The notes: generated from the sequence alone by a model not told the origin. DNA of 64,000 bases from Cellulosimicrobium sp. Marseille-Q4280 (GCF_943181405.1 NZ_CALPBY010000006.1:124001-188000); one strand, 5' to 3'. Shown: positions 1-8,925, counted from the first letter of the stretch. Numbers and translations are program-made.

Positions 1-433
1 CGGCCCGGGCGTCCGCCTCGACGGCCTCGACCTCGCCGGGCGGGACGTACGCGTCGAGCGCGAACGGGCTCAGGGCGGCGTCGGGGTTCTGCAGCGGGCG
101 CGAGGCCAGCCACTCCTCGAACGCCGGCTCGAAGTGAGGCGTGAAGCGGTCGCGCGCGAAGCTCTCGAGCTCGTCGTTCTCGTTCGCGACGCCCTCCAGG
201 TACAGGCTGAACACCTGGAGATCGATCGCGCGCGCGGCCTCCGAGCGGGTCCGCTCCGTGGACGCCTCGATGCGCTGCGTCGAGGCGCGCGAGAACGCGA
301 TCGACATCTCGCCGCCCCACTTGCTCGCCTCGAAGCCGCTCCAGGCCGTGAGGACGGCCGTGACGGAGAGAAGGATCACCGTCACGGTCTCCCGGAAGGA
401 CCTACCGCTCTTGCCCGCCTCGTCGTCGGCCAC
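1..433 (-). CDS. Small membrane-anchored protein, N-terminal part (cut by window start)
   Basis: The 3' end lies outside the window; 144 residues are visible. I place the start at the GTG whose first base is 433; no ATG and no strong Shine-Dalgarno sequence precedes it. Residues 15-35 form one hydrophobic segment (VTVILLSVTAVLTAWSGFEA), followed by a charged, helix-prone stretch rich in Ser, Glu and Arg (SRASTQRIEASTERTRSEAARA). This is the layout of an inner-membrane protein with one N-terminal helix and a long cytoplasmic or extracytoplasmic coiled region. I do not recognise a named family and assign no function. The convergent-looking large plus-strand frame opposite it is a shadow. Confidence 0.6.
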   Translation of the reverse strand, partial: MADDEAGKSGRSFRETVTVILLSVTAVLTAWSGFEASKWGGEMSIAFSRASTQRIEASTERTRSEAARAIDLQVFSLYLEGVANENDELESFARDRFTPHFEPAFEEWLASRPLQNPDAALSPFALDAYVPPGEVEAVEADARA

Positions 434-517
434 GGCAGGACAGTAGCCCGCGCCGTCGGGCCGCGCGCGGCGGACGGCTCAGCAGGCACGACGCCGCGCG
501 GACGGCCGCGGAGGGGC

Positions 518-3277
518 TCAGCCGACGCGGCGTCGCAGCCCGAGCAGGACGCCGCCGACGAGCAGCGCCGCGAGGGCCACCGCGAGCAGCGCGCCCACGT
601 CGGAGCCCGTCGCGGCCATCTGGTCGCCGCCGTCCGCGTCGCCGCTCGGCGTGTCGTCCGGGCCGCCCGTCGGGACGTCCGTCGGCCCGTCCGTGGGCGG
701 CACGGTCGGGTCCGTCGGGGTGGGGGTCGGCGTGGGGGACGGCGTCGGCGCGTCGAGCACCGTGTTCGTCACCGTGCACGTCACGTCGGCACCGTCGTCG
801 ACCTGGACGGTGTCCTCGTCGACCAGCTCGCCGCCGTCACAGACCCAGCCCTGCTCGGTGTAGTCCCACCCGCTGCCCGACTCCGAGAGGTCGTACGTCC
901 CCTCCGCGACGGGCACGAGTGCCACGTCCCGGCTGCCGTCGAAGCCCGAGATCGGCGTCGGTCCCGACGCCGTGAGCTCCCAGTCGCTGACCGGGACCAC
1001 GTCGTCGACCACCTGCTTGTGCAGGGTCAGCGTGCCCGCGAGCCAGTGGTTCGTGACGGTGCAGGTGACGTCGTCGCCCGGCTCCACCACGACGGTCGAG
1101 AGCAGGGCGCCGTCCTCGCCCGGGGACTGGACCACGCGCGCGGCGTCGCACACCCAGCGCAGCGCCGTCCACCCGTCGGGGCCGCCCGTCTCGCCGAGGA
1201 CGTACCGGCCCGGCGCGACGGCGACGTGGGAGACCTCCGGGCTGCCCGTCACCCCCGAGATCGACGTCCCGCCACCGAGGGCGGTGAGGGTCCAGTCCGT
1301 CGGCTCGGCCTCACCGGTGTACCCGCGGTCGTCGAGCTCCTTGACGAGCGTCAGGTGCGGCAGCTCCGCACGGTTCGTGACCACGCACGTGACGTCGTCG
1401 CCCGGGCCGAGCGTGACCGTCGAACCGTCGACCGGCGTGGGTCCGCAGGTCCACCCCTCCGACACGTAGCCGCCGTAGCCGCCCGACTCCGCGAGGTCGT
1501 AGCTCCCCGGAGGGAGCGGGACGGACGTGACGTCCGTGCTGCCCGCGGCGCCTTCGGCCACGGTCTCGCCGGAGGCGTCGGTCGCGCTGAGCGTCCACGC
1601 CGCGGGGTCCGCGGAGCCCCCGACCACCACCTTGACCAGCGTGAGCGTGGACTCGACGTAGGTGTTCGTCACCGTGCACACGACGTCCTCGTCGGGCCCG
1701 ATCACGACGCTCGACCCCTCCTGCAGCAGGCCGCCCTCGCACACCCAGCCCTCGGGCTCGTAGCCCGGCGGCCCGCCCGACTCGGCCAGCGTGTGCACGC
1801 CCTCGCCCACGTCGACCTGCGTCACCGCCACGCTGCCCGACGGTCCCGAGATCGTCCCGGGCTCGCCGTCCGCCTGCGGCCCCGTCGCCGAGAGGGTCCA
1901 GTCCTCAGGTGCGGCGGGACCGCCGTCGACCACCTTGACGAGCGTGAGGAGCGACGGCAGCGGGGTGTTCGTGATCGTGCACGCGACGTCGGCGCCCGGG
2001 CCGATGCTCACGACGTCGCCCGTCACCGGGGCGCCGGTGCACTCCCACGGGCCGGCCTCGAAGCCGCTCCACCCGTCCTCGGCGAGGGTGTAGTCCCCCG
2101 CGGGGACGAAGGCGTCCGTCACGGCGTCCGACCCGGACGGGCCGCTCACCGACACAGGATCATCGGGGTCGGGCCCCCCGGTCGCGGTGAGCGTCCAGTG
2201 CTCGGGCTGCGCGAAGATCTCGCCCTCGAGGAGCTTCGTGAGGGTGAGCGTCGCGCCCGTCCACGTGTTCGTGGCCGTGCACACCACGTCCTCGCCCTCG
2301 GCGACCGTCACGGAGCCGCCGGACCCGTCGCCGGACGCCGCACCGCTGCACGACCACGCGCCGTCGTACCCGGCGGGCCCGTCCTCGGTGAGCGCGTACG
2401 ACCCCGGCTCCACCTCGACCGCCGTCACCGTCGGGTCGCCCGTGGCGCCCGTGAGCGTCGACGGACCCGTCGCCGTGAGGTCCCACTCCGCGGCCGTGGC
2501 CGGCCCGCCGACGACCTCCTTGACGAGGGTCAGCGTCGGGACCGTCGGCGTCACCGGCCCGACGTTCGTCACGGTGCACGTCACCGAGTCGGCCAGGTCG
2601 ATCGTCACGGTCGACCCGTCGACCTCCGCGCCCTCGCACGACCACCCGTCGTCGCGGTAGCCGTCCGGACCGCCCTCCTCGGACAGCGTGTACTGCCCGA
2701 TCCGGACCTCCTGGCTCGTCACCTCGTCGGAGCCGGACGGCCCGCCGATCGACGACGGCCCCTGCGCGCGCAGCGTCCAGTCCTCGGGTGCTGCAGTACC
2801 GCCGACGACGTCCTTGACCAGCGTCAGCGTCGGGTAGATCGCCTCGTTGTCCACCGTGCACGTGAGCGTGCCGCCCGGGGGGACGACGATCTCCGGCGTC
2901 GGGTCGAAGATGTCCTCGCCGCCGCAGTTCCAGTCCTGGAACCGGTAGCCCGCGACGCCGCCGCTCTCCCAGATCCGGTACGTCCCGGCCGGCACCTGGA
3001 GCGACTGCACGCCGTTGAGCCCGTCGCCCTCGATGAGCTCCCCCGTGGCGACGTTCTGCGCGTGCATCGTCCACAGCTCGCGGCGCCCCTCGGAGGAGCC
3101 CGTGTCGAGGTTCTCGATGCGCTTGAAGAGGGAGAGAGTGCCCGTGCCGGTCTGCGCCGCGGCGGTGAGCGCCGCGGGGATCGCGAGCACCAGGACGAGG
3201 GCGAGCGCGAGGAGCGCGGCACCGACCGTGGCGAGGGGGTGGGGGGCACGGGCCGCCGGGGACGAGCGATGGTGCAC
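518..3277 (-). CDS. Sortase-anchored surface protein with eight SpaA/prealbumin-like repeats
   Basis: A 919-residue secreted protein. Residues about 15-41 are a hydrophobic signal segment. A first, divergent domain (about 44-148) precedes seven similar repeats of 85-100 residues, each opening with a TLTLVK-type strand, containing a DWTL motif, a GGxxGY segment, one Trp-x-Cys and ending CTVTN. This is the pattern of SpaA/prealbumin-like (Cna-B type) domains, in which Lys and Asn can form an isopeptide bond; the two Cys per repeat could also make a disulfide (inference). A Pro/Thr-rich wall-spanning linker follows, then MAATG at about 887-891, a hydrophobic helix and RRR: a cell-wall sorting signal resembling the LAxTG class E sortase site. 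GGAGGT at 3286-3291, 9 nt before the GTG, fixes the start. No sortase or pilus genes are adjacent. Likely an adhesin or stalk protein. Confidence 0.8.
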   Translation of the reverse strand: MHHRSSPAARAPHPLATVGAALLALALVLVLAIPAALTAAAQTGTGTLSLFKRIENLDTGSSEGRRELWTMHAQNVATGELIEGDGLNGVQSLQVPAGTYRIWESGGVAGYRFQDWNCGGEDIFDPTPEIVVPPGGTLTCTVDNEAIYPTLTLVKDVVGGTAAPEDWTLRAQGPSSIGGPSGSDEVTSQEVRIGQYTLSEEGGPDGYRDDGWSCEGAEVDGSTVTIDLADSVTCTVTNVGPVTPTVPTLTLVKEVVGGPATAAEWDLTATGPSTLTGATGDPTVTAVEVEPGSYALTEDGPAGYDGAWSCSGAASGDGSGGSVTVAEGEDVVCTATNTWTGATLTLTKLLEGEIFAQPEHWTLTATGGPDPDDPVSVSGPSGSDAVTDAFVPAGDYTLAEDGWSGFEAGPWECTGAPVTGDVVSIGPGADVACTITNTPLPSLLTLVKVVDGGPAAPEDWTLSATGPQADGEPGTISGPSGSVAVTQVDVGEGVHTLAESGGPPGYEPEGWVCEGGLLQEGSSVVIGPDEDVVCTVTNTYVESTLTLVKVVVGGSADPAAWTLSATDASGETVAEGAAGSTDVTSVPLPPGSYDLAESGGYGGYVSEGWTCGPTPVDGSTVTLGPGDDVTCVVTNRAELPHLTLVKELDDRGYTGEAEPTDWTLTALGGGTSISGVTGSPEVSHVAVAPGRYVLGETGGPDGWTALRWVCDAARVVQSPGEDGALLSTVVVEPGDDVTCTVTNHWLAGTLTLHKQVVDDVVPVSDWELTASGPTPISGFDGSRDVALVPVAEGTYDLSESGSGWDYTEQGWVCDGGELVDEDTVQVDDGADVTCTVTNTVLDAPTPSPTPTPTPTDPTVPPTDGPTDVPTGGPDDTPSGDADGGDQMAATGSDVGALLAVALAALLVGGVLLGLRRRVG

Positions 3278-3285
3278 GGGTCGAG

Positions 3286-3291
3286 ACCTCC
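3286..3291 (-). promoter_or_regulatory. Ribosome binding site of the repeat surface protein
   Basis: AGGAGG-like GGAGGT on the minus strand sits 9 nt before the GTG at 3277 and decides that start over in-frame alternatives. Confidence 0.7.
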
Positions 3292-3359
3292 GTCACAGGG
3301 GGACGGCACGAACCTATCGCCGGGACCGCCCACCCGCCCGGCGACGAGCCGGGACGTGC

Positions 3360-4064
3360 TCAGTCGATCAGGCGCCCGTAGACGTACATGTCGCGACGCT
3401 CCCCGCCGACGCGCTGCCACCCCCGCAGCAGCCCCTCCCGGACGAAGCCGGCGCGCTCCGCGGCGCGCCACGAGCCCTCGTTCCACGGCTCGACGAAGAG
3501 GTCCGCGCGCTGGATGCCCGGCAGGCCCAGCGCCCAGTCCGCGGCGACCCGCAGCGCCGCTCCCGCGTAGCCCCGCCGTCGGCGGCTCGCCGCGACCCAG
3601 TACCCGATGCTGACCCGACCGTGGTCGGCGTCGCGGAGCAGGACGGAGAGCTGCCCGACGGCGTGGTCGTCGTCGGCCGTCGCGACGACGAACGAGTAGC
3701 CGACCCCGTCGGCCAGCCGTCGGCGCTGCCTCGCGACGTACGCGTCCACCGCGCAGGGGTCCGCAGTGCGAGGGACCGTGGTCACGAGCGGGATCAGCGG
3801 GTCCTGCGACGCCTCGACGACGACGTGCGCGTCGTCGGGCCGCCAGGCGCGGAGCCGGACGGGCGGCGCGTCGAGCGTCGGGGTCCGGCCGTCGTCCACG
3901 GCACGGTCTCCGTCCACGGCACGGTCTCCGTCCACCGCACGGTCGTCCTCCACGTCGCCATCGTCGCGCGGCCGGGCGTCGACGGCAGCAGCGACGCACC
4001 GCTCGTCGCACGCCGACCACCGTTCGTCGCACCCCTGGACCGCCGGTCCCGGCGGGCACGTCAC
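3360..4064 (-). CDS. GNAT family N-acetyltransferase (RimJ/RimL-like)
   Basis: The last ~165 residues are a standard acetyltransferase fold: PPVRLRAWRPDDA at the N-side, GYSFVVATADDDHAVGQLSV, then the acetyl-CoA loop VAASRRRRGYAGAALR, and WNEGSWRAAERAGFVREGLLR, typical of RimJ/RimL and other small-molecule or protein N-acetyltransferases acting in the cytoplasm. The open frame extends to 4136, but that would overlap the divergent cstA start; GTG at 4064 leaves room for a promoter. Even this start is uncertain because residues before the GNAT core include a low-complexity DRAVDG repeat created by an 18-bp tandem duplication (3894-3947), where each unit carries a further in-frame GTG. Substrate unknown. 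Confidence 0.75.
   Translation of the reverse strand: MTCPPGPAVQGCDERWSACDERCVAAAVDARPRDDGDVEDDRAVDGDRAVDGDRAVDDGRTPTLDAPPVRLRAWRPDDAHVVVEASQDPLIPLVTTVPRTADPCAVDAYVARQRRRLADGVGYSFVVATADDDHAVGQLSVLLRDADHGRVSIGYWVAASRRRRGYAGAALRVAADWALGLPGIQRADLFVEPWNEGSWRAAERAGFVREGLLRGWQRVGGERRDMYVYGRLID
3894..3947. repeat. 18-bp tandem repeat, three units, in GNAT gene
   Basis: Two identical 18-bp units (3894-3911, 3912-3929) and a third divergent unit (3930-3947). It encodes DRAVDG repeats near the N-terminus of the acetyltransferase and each unit supplies a candidate GTG start codon. Confidence 0.85.
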
Positions 4065-4081
4065 GGTGTGACCTGCGTCTC

Positions 4082-4087
4082 TAGCCT
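4082..4087 (+). promoter_or_regulatory. Candidate -10 element for cstA
   Basis: TAGCCT matches the actinobacterial TANNNT -10 pattern; transcription starting about 7 nt downstream would give a leader of roughly 36 nt that includes the GGGAGG ribosome site at 4119-4124. No clear -35 is seen. Confidence 0.35.
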
Positions 4088-4129
4088 GCTCGTGTCGAAC
4101 GCAACGACGCGACGCCCTGGGAGGCTCCT

Positions 4130-6415
4130 GTGTCATCGTCCACCCGGACCGCGGAAGGACCCGCGGCCCCCGAGCCGGAGATCGTCCCCGATCCCGCGCT
4201 CCCCCCGACCGCCGTCCCCGAGGACGACCTCGCCCCGCGCTGGACCCCGACGCGGATCGCGGTCTGGTCCGCGGTCGCGCTGCTCGGCGGGATCGCGTGG
4301 GTGATGCTCGCCGTCGTGCGCGGCGAGACGGTCAACGCGATCTGGTTCGTGTTCGCCGCGGTGTGCACCTACTTCATCGCGTACCGCTTCTACTCGAAGG
4401 TCATCGAGCGGTACATCACGCGACCCGACGACCGCCGTGCGACGCCCGCCGAGGTCCGCGAGGACGGCAAGGACTACGTCCCGACGGACCGCCGCGTGCT
4501 CTACGGCCACCACTTCGCCGCGATCGCCGGTGCCGGACCGCTCGTCGGGCCGGTGCTCGCCGCGCAGATGGGCTACCTGCCCGGGACGATCTGGATCATC
4601 GTCGGCGTGGTGCTCGCGGGCGCGGTGCAGGACTACCTCGTCCTGTTCTTCTCCATGCGCCGCGGCGGCCGGACCATCGGCCAGATGGCGCGCCAGGAGC
4701 TCGGTCGCGTGGGCGGCACGGCCGCGATCGTCGCGTCCCTGCTCATCATGATCATCATCGTCGCGATCCTCGCGCTCGTGGTCGTCAACGCGCTCGGCGA
4801 GAGCCCGTGGGGCGTGTTCAGCGTCTCCATGACGATCCCCATCGCGCTGTTCATGGGCGTCTACCTGCGCTACCTCCGACCGGGCCGCATCACCGAGGTC
4901 TCGATCATCGGCTTCGTGCTCCTCATGGCCGCGATCATCGGCGGCGGCTGGGTCGCGGACACCGCGTGGGGCGCGGAGATGTTCCACCTCGACCGCACGA
5001 CGATCGCGATGGGCGTCATCGTCTACGGCTTCGTCGCGGCCGTGCTGCCCGTGTGGCTCCTCCTCGCGCCGCGCGACTACCTGTCGACGTTCATGAAGAT
5101 CGGCGTCATCGTCGTCCTCGCGGTCGCGGTGATCGTCGTGCGGCCCGAGATCACCGTGCCCGCGATCAGCGAGTTCGCGAGCGGCGAGACCGGCCCGGTG
5201 GTCTCCGGGTCGCTGTTCCCGTTCCTCTTCGTCACGATCGCGTGCGGGGCGCTGTCCGGGTTCCACGCGCTCATCGCGTCCGGCACGACCCCGAAGCTCG
5301 TCGAGAAGGAGCGCCAGACGCGCTTCATCGGCTACGGCGGCATGCTCATGGAGTCGTTCGTCGCGATCATGGCGCTCGTCGCGGCCATCTCCATCGACCG
5401 CGGCATCTACTTCGCGATGAACTCCTCGGCCGCCGCGACCGGCGGCACGGTGGAGGGCGCGGTCGCGTTCGTCAACGGCCTCGGGCTCATGGGCGTGAAC
5501 CTCACGCCCGACATGCTGACCTCGACCGCGGAGGCCGTCGGCGAGCCGTCCATCGTGTCCCGCACCGGCGGCGCCCCGACGCTCGCGCTCGGTCTCGCGA
5601 CGATCATGCAGCAGCTCGTGGGCGGCACCGCGATGATGGGCTTCTGGTACCACTTCGCGATCATGTTCGAGGCGCTGTTCATCCTCACCGCCGTCGACGC
5701 CGGCACGCGGGTCGCGCGGTTCATGCTCCAGGACACGATCGGCAACGTCGCGCCGAAGTTCCGCGAGGTCACGTGGCGGCCAGGGGTCTGGCTGTGCACC
5801 GCGATCATGGTCGCCGGGTGGGGGTCGATCCTGTACCTCGGCGTGACCGACCCGCTCGGCGGCATCAACACGTTCTTCCCGCTGTTCGGCATCGCCAACC
5901 AGCTCCTCGCCGCCATCGCGCTCGCCGTCGTGCTGGCGATCGTCACCAAGCGCGGCCGTAGCTACTTCCGCTGGCTGTGGATCATCGCGCTGCCGCTCGC
6001 GTTCACCGCGGTCGTGACGATCACGGCGTCGTTCGAGAAGATCTTCTCGCCGGTCCCCGCGGTCGGGTACTGGGCGCAGCACAACGCGTTCCAGGACGCG
6101 CTCGACGCCGGCGAGACGTCGTTCGGCACGGCGGGATCGGTCGAGGCGATGGAGGCCGTCGTCCGCAACACCTTCGTCCAGGGCACCCTGTCGATCGTGT
6201 TCGTGGTCCTCGCGATCGTCGTCATGATCGCCTCGGTCGTCACGACCGTGAAGGCGCTGCGCGCCGGCGGTGGCGAGAACCACGAGGACCCGGCGGTCCC
6301 GTCGCGCCGGTTCGCGCCCGCGGGGCTCGTCGCCGGCCCGGCGGAGAAGTCCCTCGAGAAGGAGTGGTCGGCACTGCCGGCCGAGAAGCGTCCTGTCGCG
6401 ACGGGGCACCGGTGA
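4130..6415 (+). CDS. cstA: Carbon starvation protein A / pyruvate-type transporter
   Basis: A 761-residue polytopic membrane protein of the CstA family, proton- or cation-coupled importers of pyruvate and, in some species, peptides. The family signatures are clear: the N-terminal GETVNAIWFVFAAVCTYFIAYRFYSK helix, YGHHFAAIAGAGPLVGPVLAAQMGYLPG, QDYLVLFFSMRRGGRTIGQMARQELG, and the C-terminal GRSYFRWLW region. Length is slightly above E. coli CstA (701) and BtsT (716) because of N- and C-terminal tails. Start is GTG at 4130 with GGGAGG 5 nt upstream. The stop overlaps the start of the YbdD-like gene by 3 nt, the usual cstA-ybdD arrangement. The LytS/LytTR pair downstream suggests control by an extracellular carboxylate signal, as BtsSR controls BtsT in E. 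coli. Confidence 0.93.
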   Translation: MSSSTRTAEGPAAPEPEIVPDPALPPTAVPEDDLAPRWTPTRIAVWSAVALLGGIAWVMLAVVRGETVNAIWFVFAAVCTYFIAYRFYSKVIERYITRPDDRRATPAEVREDGKDYVPTDRRVLYGHHFAAIAGAGPLVGPVLAAQMGYLPGTIWIIVGVVLAGAVQDYLVLFFSMRRGGRTIGQMARQELGRVGGTAAIVASLLIMIIIVAILALVVVNALGESPWGVFSVSMTIPIALFMGVYLRYLRPGRITEVSIIGFVLLMAAIIGGGWVADTAWGAEMFHLDRTTIAMGVIVYGFVAAVLPVWLLLAPRDYLSTFMKIGVIVVLAVAVIVVRPEITVPAISEFASGETGPVVSGSLFPFLFVTIACGALSGFHALIASGTTPKLVEKERQTRFIGYGGMLMESFVAIMALVAAISIDRGIYFAMNSSAAATGGTVEGAVAFVNGLGLMGVNLTPDMLTSTAEAVGEPSIVSRTGGAPTLALGLATIMQQLVGGTAMMGFWYHFAIMFEALFILTAVDAGTRVARFMLQDTIGNVAPKFREVTWRPGVWLCTAIMVAGWGSILYLGVTDPLGGINTFFPLFGIANQLLAAIALAVVLAIVTKRGRSYFRWLWIIALPLAFTAVVTITASFEKIFSPVPAVGYWAQHNAFQDALDAGETSFGTAGSVEAMEAVVRNTFVQGTLSIVFVVLAIVVMIASVVTTVKALRAGGGENHEDPAVPSRRFAPAGLVAGPAEKSLEKEWSALPAEKRPVATGHR

Positions 6416-6678
6416 CGGTGCGACAGGACCCGCAGGGCTCCGCCACGACGGTCCGCGCGACCGTCGTGGCGGGGCTCCGCACCGCGGGCCGGCGGGTGCA
6501 CGACGCCGCGGCCGCCGTCCGCTGGTACGTCCGGCAGGTCATGGGCGACGACGCGTACCCCACCTACGTCGCGCACCAGCGCGCCGCGCACCCGGGGTGC
6601 GACGTCGTCAGCGAGCGCGAGTTCTGGCGCGCGCGCCACGCCGAGCAGGACGCCAACCCGGGCTCGCGCTGCTGCTGA
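6412..6678 (+). CDS. YbdD/YjiX family small protein
   Basis: An 88-residue cytoplasmic protein. The core (VRWYVRQVMGDDAYPTYVAHQRAAHPGCDVVSEREFWRARH) matches the YbdD/YjiX (DUF466) family, which is almost always encoded directly after cstA-type transporters; in E. coli such proteins are needed for full transporter activity. The GTG start at 6412 overlaps the cstA stop, implying translational coupling. The N-terminal ~35 residues are an unconserved Arg/Ala-rich extension. Confidence 0.88.
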   Translation: MTVRQDPQGSATTVRATVVAGLRTAGRRVHDAAAAVRWYVRQVMGDDAYPTYVAHQRAAHPGCDVVSEREFWRARHAEQDANPGSRCC

Positions 6679-6716
6679 CGCCCTCGCGGCCGAGAACGAC
6701 GCCACGCACTGTCGAC

Positions 6717-6763
6717 CACGACCTGAGGGTCGTCATCACGCCGATGACGACCCTCAGGTCGTG
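6717..6763. repeat. Perfect 20-bp inverted repeat (palindromic element, possible terminator)
   Basis: Arms 6717-6736 and 6744-6763 are exact reverse complements around a 7-nt loop. It lies between the YbdD-like gene and the histidine kinase, so it can terminate the cstA transcript. The arm sequence (CACGACCTGAGGGTCG) recurs in the elements at 54255-54313 and, decayed, near 51158, so this is a dispersed repeat rather than a one-off hairpin. Confidence 0.85.
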
Positions 6764-6796
6764 CTCGGCGGAACCCGGTCCGCGGTCGAGGCTCGT

Positions 6797-6802
6797 TACG
6801 AT
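6797..6802 (+). promoter_or_regulatory. Candidate -10 for leaderless kinase transcript
   Basis: TACGAT lies 6 nt before the ATG at 6809 and there is no Shine-Dalgarno sequence, the arrangement seen for leaderless actinobacterial mRNAs. Confidence 0.45.
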
Positions 6803-6808
6803 CGCTGC

Positions 6809-8035
6809 ATGACCGGGCCCGTGCTCGCCGGCGTCGCCGCCGGCCTCGTCGTCGGGGTCCTCATCACCGCGGGCCTCGTCCTGGCGCTCCGGTTCGCGCG
6901 CGGCACGCGCGAGCTCGGGAGCGACTCCGAGCAGGCCACCTTCCGCACGCTCCACCTCGCCTCGCGCGCCGCGACCCACCTGCGCGACGGGCTCGACGGC
7001 GACGACGTCCGCCGCGCCGCGCGGTCGCTGCGGACCCTCCTGGGGTGCGACGCGCTCGCGATCGTCACGCGCGACGGGGTCCTCGCCCTCGACGGGCCGT
7101 CGCACCTCGTGCCCGACGCGCGGCGCCTCGCCGAGCAGGTCGTCTCGACCGGACGGCGCCAGGTCTCCGAGGGGCGGGACGACCGCCCGGCGCGCGACGC
7201 GCCGTCGGGCACGGTCGACGTCGGCACGTACGCGCAGCGCGAGGCCGTGGGGGCGCCGGTCGTCGCGGGCGACGCGGTCGTCGGCGCCGTCGTCGCGTTC
7301 GCCGACCGCGTGCGACCGCCGCTCGTGCGCGCCACGGAGGAGGTCGCGCAGTGGTGCGCGGCCCAGCTCGAGCTCGGCGAGCTCGAGGCGTCGCGCACCG
7401 CGCTCGCCGAGGCCGAGCTACGGGCGCTGCGCGCGCAGATCAGCCCGCACTTCGTCTACAACGCGCTCGGCGCGATCGCGGCGTTCATCAGCACCGACCC
7501 CGAGCGGGCCCGCGACCTCGTGCTCGACTTCGCCGACTTCACGCGCTACTCGTTCCGCGACCGCGGCGACTTCACGACGCTCGCCGACGAGCTGCGCAGC
7601 ATCCACTCGTACGTCGAGCTCGAGCGGGCGCGCTTCGGCGAGCGCCTCACCGTGACGCTGCGGATCGCCCCCGAGGTGCTGGCCACGACGATCCCGTTCC
7701 TGTCGGTCCAGCCGCTCGTCGAGAACGCGGTGCGGCACGGGCTCGAGCCGCGCGAGGAGGGCGGGACCATCGTCATCACCGCCCGCGCGGAGGGGACGCA
7801 GACCGAGATCACGGTCGAGGACGACGGCGTCGGCACGGACCCCGCGACGCTGCACGCCGTGCTCGTCGGCGACCGCGCGGGACACGTCGGGCTGCGCAAC
7901 GTCGACACGCGCGTGCGCCAGCTCTACGGCGACGACCACGCCCTGGAGATCGAGACGGCCCCCGGGTCCGGCACCATGGTGCGGATGCGCATCCCCCTCT
8001 CGCAGCCCCTGCACGAGACCGAGGCCCGCCCGTGA
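6809..8035 (+). CDS. LytS-type sensor histidine kinase
   Basis: 408 residues. One N-terminal membrane helix (about 5-28) is followed by a GAF-like sensory region (about 45-190) and then a His_kinase/HATPase module: LRAQISPHFVYNALGAIAAFI holds the phospho-acceptor His, QPLVENAVRHGLEP is the N box, VEDDGVGTD and GHVGLRNVDTRVRQLYG are the ATP-lid boxes. This domain order is the actinobacterial LytS type and differs from E. coli BtsS/YehU, which has a multi-TM sensor. It overlaps the response regulator by 4 nt (GTGA). Position between cstA and a monocarboxylate symporter points to sensing pyruvate or a related acid (inference). Leaderless start at ATG 6809. Confidence 0.9.
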   Translation: MTGPVLAGVAAGLVVGVLITAGLVLALRFARGTRELGSDSEQATFRTLHLASRAATHLRDGLDGDDVRRAARSLRTLLGCDALAIVTRDGVLALDGPSHLVPDARRLAEQVVSTGRRQVSEGRDDRPARDAPSGTVDVGTYAQREAVGAPVVAGDAVVGAVVAFADRVRPPLVRATEEVAQWCAAQLELGELEASRTALAEAELRALRAQISPHFVYNALGAIAAFISTDPERARDLVLDFADFTRYSFRDRGDFTTLADELRSIHSYVELERARFGERLTVTLRIAPEVLATTIPFLSVQPLVENAVRHGLEPREEGGTIVITARAEGTQTEITVEDDGVGTDPATLHAVLVGDRAGHVGLRNVDTRVRQLYGDDHALEIETAPGSGTMVRMRIPLSQPLHETEARP

Positions 8036-8925
8036 CGACACCCGGGACGACGGGCCCCGGCGCGACGGACCGCGGGACGACCCCGGGCACGACGGGCGGG
8101 CCGACGCTCGACGTCCTCGTCGCCGACGACGAGCGGCCCGTGCTCGACGAGCTCGCCGCCATGCTCGGGCGCGACCCGCACGTCCGGTCCGTGCGCACGG
8201 CGTCCACCGGCTCGGAGGCCCTGCGCGTCCTCGCCGAGGAACGGCTCGACGCCGCGTTCCTCGACATCCACATGCCCGGCCTCAGCGGGCTCGACCTCGC
8301 GCGGGCGCTGTCACGCTTCGTGCACCGGCCCGCCGTCGTGCTCGTCACGGCGGACGAGGCCCGCGCGCTCGAGGCGTTCGACCTCGAGGTCGTCGACTAC
8401 GTGCTCAAGCCCGTGCGGCGCGAGCGCCTGGCGCGGGCCGTCGAGCGCGTCGTCGCCCGTGTCGAGGCCGGCCGCCCGGCGCCGCCCGCCGAGCCGCCGT
8501 CGGACCGGCCGCCCGCGGACGACGACGGGCGCCGCCCACCCGGGGACGCCGGCGAGCGGCCCCCGGCCGGCGACACCACCCCTGACGACGAGGCCCTCGC
8601 GGTGACCGTCGGCCAGACGACCCGGGTCGTGCGGCGCAGCGCGGTGCGCTGGGTCCAGGCGCAGGGCGACTACTCCCGCCTCGTCACGGACGCCGACTCC
8701 TACCTCGTGCGCGAGCCGATCACCGACCTCGAGGAGCGCTGGGCGGAGGCCGGCTTCCTGCGCGTCCACCGCTCGTACCTCGTGCAACGCGGCGCCGTCA
8801 CCGCGGCGCGGTTCGGCGGGCCGCGGCCCGTGCTCGTCGTCGCGGGACAGGAGGTGCCCGTGAGCCGGCGCATGCTCCCCGCGGTGCGCGACGCGTTCCT
8901 GCGCCCCCGGCGGCGACCGTCGTGA
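8032..8925 (+). CDS. LytTR-family response regulator
   Basis: 297 residues. Receiver domain at about 26-145 (LVADDERPVLDELAAML, phospho-acceptor Asp in AAFLDIHMPG, Lys in VVDYVLKPV), a Pro/Asp-rich linker (about 150-185), and a LytTR DNA-binding domain (about 188-290: RRSAVRWVQAQGDYSRLVT, FLRVHRSYLVQR). It is the partner of the upstream kinase and probably activates cstA or the symporter genes. Start GTG 8032 overlaps the kinase stop; its own stop overlaps the next gene by 4 nt, so five genes could be translated as a coupled chain. Confidence 0.93.
   Translation: MTTPGTTGPGATDRGTTPGTTGGPTLDVLVADDERPVLDELAAMLGRDPHVRSVRTASTGSEALRVLAEERLDAAFLDIHMPGLSGLDLARALSRFVHRPAVVLVTADEARALEAFDLEVVDYVLKPVRRERLARAVERVVARVEAGRPAPPAEPPSDRPPADDDGRRPPGDAGERPPAGDTTPDDEALAVTVGQTTRVVRRSAVRWVQAQGDYSRLVTDADSYLVREPITDLEERWAEAGFLRVHRSYLVQRGAVTAARFGGPRPVLVVAGQEVPVSRRMLPAVRDAFLRPRRRPS

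Noticed and set aside
134-3613. Very long plus-strand open frame opposite the surface protein, and similar long frames opposite cstA, MMPL, the PA14 fusion and the sugar dehydrogenase
   Set aside because: They are Arg/Ala/Gly/Asp-rich shadows caused by GC bias at third positions, without ribosome sites or recognisable domains, and they mirror well-supported genes.
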